The notes under the pieces were generated by a model that saw only the letters and a program-made list of their open reading frames with translations, did not search any database and was not told the origin of the DNA. A program made the translations under genes and the position numbers. 64,000 nucleotides of DNA, from contig OY728136.1 in assembly GCA_963277665.1 (NCBI GenBank), positions 1,979,780,576 to 1,979,844,575 of the forward strand, in the 5' to 3' direction. Of the stretch, positions 22,810 to 35,022 are shown piece by piece. Source of the stretch: Viscum album (taxonomy: Eukaryota > Streptophyta > Magnoliopsida > Santalales > Viscaceae). Numbering within the stretch: the stretch's first letter is position 1; every line of letters starts with the position of its first letter.

Positions 22810-24628
22810 ATGGAGGAGTGGGGCACCTTTGGAAAAACATAAACTAAAATTTTATAATAAAGAAATATTCAGTTTTTAATATCTAAAAATTTATTTATTT
22901 ATAATCTATGGTGTGTATGGGTCTAAATCCTCTCAACCAATAGCTTTTTGATGGGTTTGGGTCATTATATTAACCTTATCATTTAGTTTTAACTCTTAGT
23001 TAATTAGATTGACATTTACCATGTCACTGTGTATTTTTATATTATATATTTAATAAATTTACCGTATACATCCAAGAGACCCCAAGTGGTCCATTAATGA
23101 TACACTTATCAGGATATAAATATCTTGGCCGATCCTTACATTTTTAGGAATAAAATAACAATTAATAATATAATATTTGTTTTAAAAAATATTTTTTGTA
23201 AATTTTGACAATATTTGGTACTTGATTTTTTTGAAAATCATAACAGCATGATTTGTTCAAAAAAAGTTAATTTAATCAAAAACAACATGTCATATTAACC
23301 TAGAAAATTATTTTAATTCAAAAAAGGTCCCAAATTACATTTATTTGGGTATTTATAACATCAATTATATTAATATTTTATTAGTAAGATAATTACTGTA
23401 TCATCATTATGTCATAAATAAATTAAATTATTTAATGTCTAAAAATTATAAATAAAATAAAATTATGTAGGAAATTATTTTAGAATTATAATTAATATTT
23501 ATAGTCGAATTTACCTTATGTATAACCCTGTATTAAAAATGATTTAGTTATTAAACTTTGATTTTAACTATTTTAACCCTTCTTTAAATAAATTAATAAT
23601 AAATGTCCTAATCTAATCCATGTGGACATAAATGGTCATATTTTATTCCTATGTATGTCTTTGGTCGAATTAAACATATGAAATAGAATTAGGACATGTG
23701 TTAGGGTTATAATAATATCATTTTTACCCTTAATTGCGCTAATTACTTTTAACCGTGGTAAATAAAAGTAAAAAGATACTATTCACCAAAATTTATTTTC
23801 ATCTCATTGAACCACATTTTATTCCTTGATATTAACTGTGTCTCTCATATTTTCAAAATTCCACTCACAGAAGCAGTAAAATTATGTTTTATGAGAATTT
23901 CCAAATTTTCCAAGGAGGTGGGTAAAAGACGGTGAAAAGTTCAATAAAATTTATATATATCTAAAATTATTATAAAATTACTCCAATGAATAAAATTTAA
24001 CTTATATTGCTATTATTTATCAATATTGACCTAAAATAAATATAAATAAAATAAATAATTATATAAATAAAAAGTCGGTTTTTAAATAGTAACCCAGTGT
24101 TTTCACTATTCATAAAAAATTGAATGTTTTGAAAAAAATACCAAAACTTCACCCTAGGATAATTTTGATATTCCGAATCCAAAAATGAAGACCATTTTGA
24201 ATGATAAAATTTATAAAATTTCAAAAAGTGGGTATTACTATTCATAAAGGCTAGTTTTTAATAATATTATAATAATATCTCGTTTAGTGAAACTCGTGAT
24301 TGCGTACAACACACGCTATCGAAGAAGGTCTTGATTGCGTGAAATGTAAGACAAGTCGAGGTTGTGTGTAGTGAAATCTTTGTTTGGTGTTACGTATAAT
24401 ATAATCAAAACATATTTCATTTATACAAAATCTATACTTAATATTGCGTAGAATAATTTCAAAAAAACGAACTTGAAATTGTGTGTAACCCGAGCCAAGA
24501 ATAAAGTTGTGTATACTGCAAGCTAATATGGTGTTGAATATAGTACAAGCTAATCATGGTTTAGTGTATAATAGAAGACATCAGAGAATTTAAAAATAAT
24601 ATATCTCATAAAATCCCGGGTTGTTACA

Positions 24629-26063
24629 TTCTACCGCCCTAAAAATGAATTTATCCCTCGAAATTCATCGGGGTTAGAAATGGTTTATTACTTGAAAGTT
24701 TCTTTCATACAAACCCACATAGTAAAATGGTATACTAATACATAATTTTAAAAATTAAAGTACGAAACATAACAGTTACCCAAATTACCTCTTTACCGGG
24801 TTTCCACATAAGAGAACATAGGTGAAAATATGGATATGGAAGAGAAATATAACTATCAACTTCTGATGAAGAGTGGTAGAGGACATGGCTATGAATAAAG
24901 CGAACTGTCACAAAGCCATAAATTTGTGATGATCTAAGGTAAAATCTAATTCATTAGATATAAGGGCACCAGGAAAAAAAATTTGGTTTTCAAGATCATT
25001 TCCTTAAAGCTGAAGAAATTGGAATTAGAAGAAATACTTTCTTGATTTTGGTACATTCTCATTGTTGGTCATTCCTTGTACAATTTTCACTTAATCTCTT
25101 AAAGAAATGGAGTTGAATTTGTCTTCCGTGAAGTGTTAGAAGATCATGCGATAGAATGTTAGGTCATTCAATCTTTCTCAAACCTAAGTTTAACAAAAGT
25201 TATCAAATATAATAAGTCCATCTTTAGTGAGATTAATCCTATATGGTTCCTAAAATAAACTTATACATCATATATCATACCTCTTCATATAATAAAACTA
25301 GTTTCTACTAAATAGGGGCTTCTTGTAGGCTAGTGGTATGCGAGAAAGGCCTGTTGCATTTCAGTTGTGGGTTCGATTCTCACAGCCTTGTCAGACGTGG
25401 TGGGTTGTCGCTCGTCCTATGGGTTTTTTTAAAAACTATACTATCAAAACATTTCTGAAAAAAATAGTTATATCCTTAACCAATACTATATGATGTCCAT
25501 TCCAACATTTAGGGTTATTGAAAATACTTCTGTCTGATTACTAGAAATTGCATCTACCGAGCATGTAAATTCCTTATTTTGTCCCCCATATATCATAAGA
25601 TATATCTTGTTGGTCACATTCCAAGAAAGTGAATCCCTTAGTCATGTATTCTTTTGAAACATGAATTACCATAGAACCTTAGTGAAAACATGAATGATGT
25701 CAAAAGTTAACTCATTCCACATACCAAAATCCCAAAATTTCTATATACTCCAACCAAGATATCACTTTCTCCTTATATCATTCATGAGCTCATAAATACT
25801 ATCAAAATTTTATTTTCACTTTATCCCTTCATTATGCGCATATCATCTTCTTTCCAAAAATATCTACATAACCTTTCATGGTTACCATTACCATTCAACA
25901 TATAATTTCAAATACTTTAGGGAAAACAATAGTGTAACAATCCTTAGATGATTCTTTATTCCATAGTACAATTAAATTACCTATGCAAAATAACTCTTGA
26001 TAAACAAACAATCATTCCACAACCTTCTTAATCCATTGACCAAGTTTCCACACTTCTTTCATC
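24629..26063 (-). other. E3b non-coding interior with polypurine tract
   Basis: This is the counterpart of 7783-9241 in E3a. AGGGCGGTAGAA on the - strand beside the LTR (24631-24640) is the polypurine tract, with one G changed to C. No reading frame or pol motif is visible. It contains the tRNA-like insert. Confidence 0.7.
25315..25430 (+). repeat. tRNA-derived, SINE-like insert in E3b
   Basis: The A-box-like TAGGCTAGTGGTA starts at 25326 and the B-box-like GTGGGTTCGATTCTC near 25367. TGTGG/CTCACA arms surround the B box and a run of seven T ends the unit near 25430. It is better preserved than the E3a copy; TGGTA in the A box is the usual tRNA form. Confidence 0.65.
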
Positions 26064-26597
26064 TCATATATCATTTGTAGTCTCCTCATCATCATCCATA
26101 TAAATACTACCCATATGACCATGCTGATTCTCTTCATGATATTTTCTCTTAGGGCATTGGTTTTCATAATGCCCATACATTCCACATTTAAAGCATCTAA
26201 TCATTGTTGATGTCATAGAAATACCATTATCCTTCTCCATGGTGTTAACTGAACATTTTTCTTTTTCACTTACTGGATTGTGCCCTTATTTTCCACACCC
26301 AAAGAATCTTCTACTTCCGTTGAAACATTCTCCTTAATTCCTCTTCCAACATGATTTAAATGATAGAAAATGAACTTTATTTCCTCTATAATCATCATGA
26401 AACTCCATCTTTCTCTTTTTAGATGAGTCGGGAAACATACCAATGTTGAGATTATTGATCATATTATGAGATTGCTGATTAGGCATAATAAAAATGTTTG
26501 GACTTCCAAATCCTATTTCATTTGGTAGCTCATGAAGAATATCATTCCATTGTCCATCATATCCTCCATTATCATGAATCTTCCTATTTCCAGCCAT
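26064..26597 (-). pseudogene. E3b: gag nucleocapsid fragment with three zinc knuckles
   Basis: The frame opens MAGNRKIHDNGGYDG at 26597 and runs in a single phase to a TGA at 26064-26066, broken by only two internal stops. The knuckles in order are a mutated FKSCWKRN.GEC (first Cys lost), FFGCGK.GHNPVSEKEKC (first Cys lost) and an intact CFKCGMYGHYENQC. It ends in the acidic DDDEETTNDI. The intact third knuckle shows that the Phe in E3a is a later mutation. The capsid domain is missing, as in E3a. Confidence 0.78.
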
Positions 26598-26844
26598 TTT
26601 CTATAACCCAAAAAGTATATTATGAGAGGCAAAAATCATTCTAGGGAAAACAACATAATAAAGGGGGAGTACTGTCAATATCTAACATCTTAGGTTAAAT
26701 TCTACGATTGTTACCGTAATTCTAGGACTATAACCTATACATATACATATCCTTAGGGAAATCCGTAGACATAACTTAGAAATATCTCTACGGATTTCAC
26801 TAAAGTTTTCACATCCTAGTTTCCAAAGGTTAACTAAACCTTCA

Positions 26845-26856
26845 CTCTGATTCAAA
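26845..26856 (-). other. E3b primer-binding site, degraded
   Basis: TTTGAATCAGAG on the - strand fits the initiator tRNA-Met site with three mismatches and lies next to the LTR end at 26858. Confidence 0.6.
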
Positions 26857-28508
26857 ATGTAGAGACCCAAAGCATGACGTACATGGATATTACATTACTT
26901 TTTTGGAATACATAATACATGATAAAAACAAATGGATAAAGTCCGTATTAGTTTAGTGTCTTTGGAAACTCAGAACATAATCAACTAATCTTGGTGAAAG
27001 ATATTCAACATCACCCATAAAGATCATCACCTTTGGTTTTCTTACCTAAAACCATTCATTATATCTTGGGGAAAATAAAGCATAAAAAACGGTGAGCTCA
27101 AATGCCCAGTATGGGTAAACATAGAGAGCATAAAACAATCCATAAACATCTGAATGAAAAAAATTGAACATAAAATCTAAACATAAAAATCTTGAGAAAG
27201 GACGTCAATCTTGGAAGTACATAAGGAATATATCATAATGGAACATCAATCATGATAAAATATCATTGGAATAAAACATGTAATTGTGGAAAAACATTAA
27301 GCAAATGATATGATTTCCATAGTAGGCAAGGCATTGATGCCAAAACCATCTTAGTGGACAAAGACCTTTTCTGAATCGAGTTCACTCCTCGTTTCAGTCC
27401 TGTAACACTAAACCGGATTAACTTACCATTCCAGCCATGTCTATCTCACGAGATATAAATATTTACCCAATGCATTGGAGGGAGATATAGGTCCCACCCA
27501 TCTCATATTGAATTCATTTTTATGTGTGCCACAAAATAAACATACGTTATTCATAATAACCCAACGAATAAAATGGGATTCATAAACATCATCCCATCAT
27601 CAAATAATCCATATAAAGCAAATGGATATTTTATCATAAGAAAAGTGAAACCATGTAAAACATAGAGATGTTATACTTGAAACATACACATATGAAATAT
27701 TGTCATCTTATATGGAAAATGGGTTTGATAAAACACTTGAAATGAATTCTTGAGGAAAATATCCTTTCTTCTCCAAAATAATTTTCTTTTCACAAAATTC
27801 CATGAAAATTTAAAAGAAAAGTATTTTGATGAAATTAGTCATAAAATATTGTAGATTAAGATTCATGAAAATAAGGTGTTATTAAACTTTAAAAATCCAT
27901 TCACGTGGTATAAGTTAAAAAACACTCTCCTCGTACTTTTTTCACAAAAGTCAAAAAGTAATTCTTATGGTATAAAAAAGAATGATTCCTTCCATATGAT
28001 GTGGTAAAAGTAAAAAAAGTTAAAAATGACTTTAAACATACATGGAAAGAAACTAAACATTTTATGAAAACATTTTGAGAACATGTGGACATGGACGATA
28101 AACATATCCCCGGTAAATACTTACGAATAAACAATTTCGGATAAGAATGAGATTGGAATAATTATCCCTTACCTTATGTCTGATATACTTCGTATGTATC
28201 CAGACCACCTGTATAATTATTTAAATAATGATATTATCCTATTACAGAATCATATTCATTGTTATGATATCATATATGGTTCCATTATGACTTTAGAATA
28301 CTCGTTCTTTTATAAATTCCATGTAAAAGGAGCGTTTTGGGTAAACTCGTTTCATTTATCGTATGTGTTTCAATTTGTTGTTCTTGATATTATTATTACT
28401 TATATAATTATTTACTTACTTCCAGAATGTTAATCGAGATTTATATATCATACATATTCAGTATATATATATATATATAATACATAGATTAATGAAATGA
28501 AATACACT

Positions 28509-28933
28509 GTTCATGGAGCCAGTAGGCCGTACGTACACATGAACTATGTATTCTTTTCCTTATTGACTTGAATAGAATTAAGTAGATGACATATATATAT
28601 ATACATAAATCCAGTAGCATTATTATGTCATATATTTTAATTATTACTTATTATATATACTTTATAATCATTCTTGAATTGTTAATATGGAAAATGAATC
28701 TTATCGCGTCGTGGAGATGGTAATCCGTACGTACGCACGAGCGATGATATAGTTCCCATATTTATTGAATGGAATTGGAGTGGATGATATAATATCATAA
28801 ATTAATTATGATTTTATATTAATCATATATAGTTATTCTTTACACCATTATACCCATCCACGTAAGGTGGTGGTGGAAAAACAGATTACACCATGGCGTG
28901 GAGACGGTATTCCGTACGTACGCACGTACAGTG
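28509..28933 (-). other. Triple hairpin array in E3b 5' LTR
   Basis: The motifs are at 28509-28544 (GTTCATG/CATGAAC), 28702-28746 (TATCGCGTCGTG/CACGAGCGATG) and 28889-28933 (CACCATGGCGTG/CACGTACAGTG). Loops are 22 bases; the second and third end CCGTACGTACG. Confidence 0.74.
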
Positions 28934-29270
28934 ATTTCGTTTTCCGTAGGATGGATAAAAGGTTAAATGGGGTTGTTTCAAATTTATAATAAAATATCAG
29001 TATATATGTAATTCTGATTTTATTACTTTATAATGAAACAAATAATGAAGATGAAGTTGAAGAAGTAAGAAACTTGAAATACTCGTTAGTAGAGATTACC
29101 TCTTCTTCGACGCGCTTGCTTTAAACTTCTTCTCAGGGAACTAGAGTCGGTCTTTTGAGAAGACCAGAACCTCTATGATATAAATATAGAGGGTTAGAAG
29201 AGGAATTAACAGGGTTTGTCCGAGCTTCAAGGCTCAAAAGGGTGTGAAGAGAAGAGGGAAGGGGTTCCCT

Positions 29271-29277
29271 TTTTATA
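29271..29277 (-). promoter_or_regulatory. TATA-type motif of E3b 5' LTR
   Basis: TATAAAA on the - strand lies at the same position as in the other three E3 LTRs. Confidence 0.58.
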
Positions 29278-31095
29278 AGGGAGGAGAGGGGCATCTTTGG
29301 AAAAACATAAACTATTATTTTATAATAAAGTCATATTTGGTTTTAAATATCTCCAAATTGATTTATTTTTTGGATAAGTTGGGGATGGGTCAAAATACAC
29401 TCAACCAATAGATTTTATATAGGTTTGGGTCATTATATTAACCTTATCATTTCGTTTTAACTCTTAGTTAAATAGATTGACATTTATCATGTCACTTTGT
29501 ATTTTTATATTATATAGTTAATAAACTTACCATATACATCCAAGAGACCCACAAGTGGTCCATTAATTATACAATTATCATGATAAAAGTATCTTGGATG
29601 ATCCATATATTATTAAGAATAAAATAACAATTAATAATATAATATTTGTTTCAAATACTATTTAATGTAAATTTTGACTCTATTTGGTACTTTATTTTTT
29701 TTAAATCATAACAGCATGATTAGTTCGAACAAAGTTAATTAAATCGACAATAACATGTCATAGTAACCTTGAAAATTATTTAATTCATAAAAGGTCTCAA
29801 ATTACATTTATTTGGGTATTTATAGAATCAATTATGTTAATATTTCATTAATAAGATAATTACTGCATCATAATTGTTTCATAAGTAAATTAAATTATTT
29901 AAGGTCTATAAATTATAACTAAAATTAAATTTTGTAGGAAATATTTTTATCTTCATAATGAATTTTTATAGTAGAATTTATCTTATGTATAACCCTATAT
30001 TAAAAATTATTTAGTTATTAAACATTGATTTTAACTATATTAACCCTTCTTTAAATAAATTAATAATAAATGTCCTAATATAATCCAAGTGGACCTAAAT
30101 GGTAATATTTTATTCCTAAGATTGTTTTTGGTCGAATTACACTAATCCAATAGAATTTGGAAATGTGTTACGGTAATAATAATATCATTTGTACCCTTAA
30201 TTATCCTATTTACTTTTAACCGTTGTAAATAAAAATAAAAAGTTACTATTCACCAAAAATTATTTTCATCTCAATGAACAACATTTTAGTCCTTGATATT
30301 AACCGTGTATCTTAGATTTTGGAAATTCCACTCACAAAGGCGGTAAAATAATGTTTTATGTGAATTTCCAAATTCTCGTAGGAGGTGGTTAAAAGACGGT
30401 GAAAAGTTAAATAAATTTTTTATATATCTAAAATTATTATAAAATGACACCAATGAATTACATTGAACTTATACAAGAATTATGTATCAATTTTGACATA
30501 AAATTAATTTAAATAAAATAAATAATTATTTAAATAAAAACTCGGTTTTAAATAGTAACCCAGTGTTTTCACTATTCATCAAAACATTAATAGTTTTCAG
30601 AAAAAATACAAAAATTCCCCCTAGGCTAATTTCGATATTCCGAATCCAAAAATGAAGTTAATTTTGAATTATAAAATTTATAAAATTTCTAAATATGGGT
30701 ATTACTATCCATAACGGCTAGTTTATAATAATATTATTAAAATATCTCGTTTAGTGAAACTCGTGATTGCATACAAAAAATGCTATCGGGGATGGTCTTG
30801 ATTGCGTTTAATGCAAGCCAAGTCAGGGCTGCGTGTAGTGAAAGTTTCATTTGGTGTTTTATATAACATAATCAAAACTTATTTCATTTATAAAAAATCT
30901 ATACTTACTATTGCGTAGAATAATTTCCATAAAACGAACTTGAAATTGTGTGTAATACGAGCCAAGAATAAAGTTGTGAATACTTTAAGCTAATACGGTG
31001 TTTCATATATTACAAGATAATCTTGGTGTAGTGTATAATAGAACGCATCAATGAAATTAAAAATAATATATCTCATAAAATATCGAGTTGTTACA

Positions 31096-31100
31096 CTAGA
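31096..31100. repeat. Target-site duplication of E3b, right copy (CTAGA)
   Basis: CTAGA follows GTTGTTACA, identical to 20384-20388. Confidence 0.9.
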
Positions 31101-32916
31101 GGCTGCTGACTAGAAGCGAGGGATTTGGGTGTGATAGTGGGTTAACAATGCCCTCATTGGAAGAATAGAAAGCGAAAGAAAATACTAGAAACATACAAAA
31201 CAGTAATAATCCATTCAAAAATGACCAGTGGAAAACTATAAATAACAAAGTTGATCACACATATTTATGGAAATGATGCATGATACATATGTCAAGGAAA
31301 ACAACAACAAAATCACAATGCTAGAACACAAATAGTATTAAACCAAGGTACAAAAAAAATAGATAAACATCTCCTCAGCATCGCAAGCCCTAGCTTTGTC
31401 CCATGCTCTTCAGATCCATAATAATCAAGTACCTGAAGTAGAAGGGAGCCTGGCCATATCTATACCTGCAATAATATAATCTTTTTGGGACCAAAAGCCT
31501 GACCAAAATAGGGTTTAAGACGAATCCCAGTAAACAGCCACCCTAAGATTTGTGCCTAACAGTAAGGGAATATATGGAAGGTAGAACTTTAGAAAGCAGT
31601 AAACAAGGATGTACTCAAAAGTAACTGTCCAAATTTTCAAATATCAAGAAGCAACTAATTAAATCAAATAAACACAAATAGGTAACCCACTGGAATGTAC
31701 TAATAACATATCCCCTCTAGTCCTTACTAGAAAGTATGTACAAGAAACCCTCTGGGAAGCACACAGATTATAACCCCTATATTTTAGCTTCATTATAGAC
31801 TCTCTAAGGAAGCACTCACCATCTATTCCCTCTATAGTCTCGTATCAGTACTAAAGGTGCTCTGGGGAAGCACTCAACATCACATTCCCCCTATAGCCCG
31901 AGTCGAGGAACTGCAGAAACTCTGAGTAAGAACTCAACTTCAATTCACCCTTGTGGTCTAGCATCGTAGGTTCTCATGGCCCTAGGTATATCAAATGAGC
32001 ATATCAATGTGTTATAGGAAAAGTAAACCTTAAGAACTCTTTGTCTAATCAGTCTATAGAATATCAGCATATCAAAATATATAATCACACCATCCTACAA
32101 TACTAGGAATGGGAAACAAACTGCAGCCTAATAGGAAAGGCTAGACTAAAAAGTTCATAATAAAACATGTATGGTCAAAAAATACAAAGCATAGAAATTC
32201 ACCCAATTCACAATCAATTGACCTCTACTCAATCATACAAGCATGGTAGGAAAAAAGTAGTTCTAAAATAGTAAACACACAATACTCCGTTAATGGGTAT
32301 TAGAATTTTAGCACATATAACTAAAATAAATTCAACCGAAAGGAAAAAACCACCTACCACGACATTGGTAGATCAATATACTTGAGTCGAAGGTCTTGAA
32401 TCACATTATAATGAAGAAGATATATGAAAACGTCTAAAATGATCAGTAGAGAATAACATGAAAGGAGGGGAATCATGAAACAAGGCTCAAGTAGAAGGAA
32501 GAGCTTACCGAGGCAATTCCAACACAATCGATGGTGGTCAAAATGTAGTTCGGATGCCCAGTCAGGGGATCAGAGGAAGATCGTAGCTGTACGGGAGATC
32601 TCGGCTGAATGAAACCTAGAAGAAGACATTTATGGTTATTAGACATGACCCTGATATGTTTAGTGAAAAAAAAGAAAATACACGATGAGTACTTTTAAAG
32701 TACATAGTGTGTACTTTCCATTTTCGTACTACGCTTTATGCAGCCTCAAGATCACCCCCACATGGCCGTGTGTATGGCCACTACACGGCCAACACACGGT
32801 TACCCGCGGTAACCGAGTACACGGTGTGTACTTCAGAAATTTCCATAAATTCCCATTTTTCTCAAAAATAACCAGAATAGGAAAACATAACAAGAAAGAA
32901 GATCCAGGTTCTTACA
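31101..32916 (-). repeat. E2 5' LTR, first 1,816 bases
   Basis: This stretch aligns with 1455-3357 of the 3' LTR (shared CATGCTCT, ATCTCCTCAGCATCGCAAGC and similar blocks). It ends CTTACA at 32916, the - strand LTR start. With 20302-20388 it makes a 1,903-base LTR. The repeat ACACGGTGTGTAC-like pieces lie near 32683-32830. Confidence 0.85.
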
Positions 32917-34234
32917 ATATTTTTCATTTAACAGACCACTAAAAATAGTTTATTTATATTAAATATATATATTTTTATTGTATTATACATAACAACAGGT
33001 TATTTTTTACTACACACAATATTTATTTTATCTTTCTCTACATGTAACACCATGGTTAGCATACATTACATGTAAGATTGACTTTCATTGATGGATTATG
33101 TAACACACAAGGAAAAGTGTTAACCAAATATAATATATTATTAAAATTTTTATTATTTAATAATATAAGATATAATATAGATGTAAAGTTGAAGGTGATT
33201 AATTTGATTAACAAAATTAGAAAATTCATTGTTGAATTCATTTTTTACAAATGATTTAGAAAATAATATTAGAACCACTTGAATATAAAAGGAATATATT
33301 TATAGAAAATGATTTTTTTCTCAATAAGTTATTTTATCCTAATAAATAAAATTAATTTAAATTATCGAGTGATATTTATATGATATACCCAATAAAATAT
33401 TGTTGGTATTAATCCAATATATTTGATAAACATAATATAAGAATAAACCTAATTTCATGTATAAAAACCCAAATTCTTATTAAGGAACTTTTACGGCCAT
33501 TTAATGAAAAAAATATTTTAAATCCATGTTCTGGATCATTTATAAATATTATATATCAAAATTAACTTCATTATTGAAATAAAAACAACAAAATAAATTA
33601 TGGGGATTTTTTGGAATTTTCGGTGAATTATCATATCTTTAAGAATATTAAAAAATACTTAATTAAAATTCCAAACCTCTTTATCATATTATTTATATAT
33701 ATTGTTAAATTAAATTTTTTAATTTTTATAAAGTTTAATTAGATCATATATTTATTAATTAATCCAATTTATTCCATTAAAATAAACTTAACGTTGAAAT
33801 TAATTATAAAAAATATAGAAAACGTTTGGATGTTTTTTCATTAAAATCCCACAGTGGTGTCCCATCAGTGTGATTAAATTTAAATTAATCTTTGAAACTT
33901 CTGTGATTGGAATTTGAAAAAATGTATCACATATTGGAAATCAGAATAATTTATAAATTATTATAATTTCAAATTACTTTTTCCATAAAATATTATAGAA
34001 ATTAATTAAAATTAATTACAATGATTATAGTAAAATTAAGCTTAATAAGAGACTAAACATTAATCTTTATGGAATTAATGTCCAAGAAAGTTATCCAAAA
34101 CCCATTGGTTGTCCCTATTTATTACATATAATCCCATCTATCTACCTTATACCATTATTTTATCCAATTTATGTGGGAAAGAAAATATGTAATTCCTTTA
34201 CAAAAAATTTATAACATTACCACTCCTACTCCAC

Positions 34235-34240
34235 TATAAA
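34235..34240 (+). promoter_or_regulatory. TATA box of E1 5' LTR
   Basis: CCACTATAAAATGGCC sits 1,371 bases from the LTR start; the second E1 LTR has TATAAAA at almost the same distance (41944). Confidence 0.6.
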
Positions 34241-34580
34241 ATGGCCTCCTCTCCTCCAACTTCCAAACTCCTCTCTAGACACTTTATATTGATGAATATA
34301 TTCCCAAATAAATCCTAAAAATACATTATATAATCCTATACTATTCCCATTGGGTAGAAATAAATACAAGGAGGCCCTTTGGTGCAAACCAAAATGAGTT
34401 ACCTGAATAAGAGGCAACATTCGTTCTCATGTTTTTATGTTTTTTTCCAATAGCCACCCCTAAAATCTTATTAGTAAATAATTATATAAAAATAGTATCT
34501 TCAATATAATAGTATGTTTTTTGATATTATTATAACCTATAATAACAAAAAAAAATTCCATTTAATGGGTAATGAACATA

Positions 34581-35022
34581 TTATTTACGTGTAAGTCTAA
34601 CTACCACCTCACAAAACGATGATTGTTCATTTTTTACTTTACCACCTATCATGGTGGAAATAATGATTTAAAATATGTTTATATATGATATATATGATAT
34701 ATATTATGTATTTAAGAATATTAAATCCTTTTACAACACATATCTTTATATATTCTATTTTTCTTAAATAAATTAATTTTGTTTAAGGAAGTGTGGACTT
34801 CCACCACCTCAAAGCGATGTGAATCATTCACACAATACATGGAATGTATTAAGAAATATTTTAGTGAAATTATATGATATATATGAAATAATAATAATTC
34901 ATTAATTATATTATATACATATATACATATATACATATATTTAATTTTCATTCTTTCTTTCAATACAACAATAAAATGGAAACTATGTTCAGGCATACGT
35001 AAGACCTACCGTCTCCGTGAAT
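34581..35022 (+). other. Triple hairpin array in E1 5' LTR
   Basis: Three sites lie about 345, 545 and 750 bases after the TATA box. They centre on CTAACTACCACCTCAC (near 34600), GGACTTCCACCACCTC (near 34795) and GACCTACCGTCTC (35003-35015). The third pairs GTTCAGG with CGTGAAT around a loop of 22 bases. That is the same loop length and sense sequence as in E3 (TACGTA...CCTACCGTCTC). The first two stems are weakened by mutation. Confidence 0.6.

Larger units (their letters stand above)
20389..24628 (-). repeat. E3b 3' LTR (4,240 bases)
   Basis: On the - strand it starts TGTAACAACCCGGG at 24628 and ends GGGTCTCTACA at 20389. It contains a TATA-type motif at 22803-22809 and the hairpin array at 22040-22465. 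About eight degenerate repeats with TTGCGTA or TTGTGTA cores lie within 24285-24600. Confidence 0.9.
20389..31095 (-). mobile_element. E3b: second LARD-like element of the E3 family
   Basis: E3b is 10,707 bases on the - strand: 3' LTR 20389-24628, interior 24629-26857, 5' LTR 26858-31095, with a perfect 5-base TSD inside the E2 5' LTR. The architecture is identical to E3a: primer-binding site, nucleocapsid-only gag, tRNA-like insert, polypurine tract, no pol. About 22 differences in the first 215 bases of its LTRs suggest it is older than E3a. Its LTR has more TTGCGT-type repeats near the start, and lacks one of the two CACTATTCATCA repeat segments of E3a. Confidence 0.92.
26858..31095 (-). 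repeat. E3b 5' LTR (4,238 bases)
   Basis: This LTR is collinear with 20389-24628. On the - strand it starts TGTAACAACTCG at 31095. It has the TATA-type motif at 29271-29277, hairpins at 28509-28933 and TTGCGT-type repeats at about 30745-31060. Confidence 0.9.
1368..32916 (-). mobile_element. E2: Ty3/gypsy element with full gag-pol order, degenerate, hosting E3a and E3b
   Basis: E2 reads on the - strand from 32916 down to 1368. Its LTR starts TGTAAG (complement of CTTACA ending at 32916 and 3357) and ends GTTACA (complement of TGTAAC at 20302 and 1368). Without the two nested E3 copies it is 10,150 bases, a normal size. Order on the - strand: 5' LTR, primer-binding site, long leader, gag, PR, RT, RNase H, INT, polypurine tract, 3' LTR. 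The flanking bases GTGTT (1363-1367) and ATATT (32917-32921) differ by two transitions, so the TSD is plausible but weak. The tail motif WEREADVRVKWPEMF suggests a Tekay/Del-like chromovirus. Confidence 0.88.
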
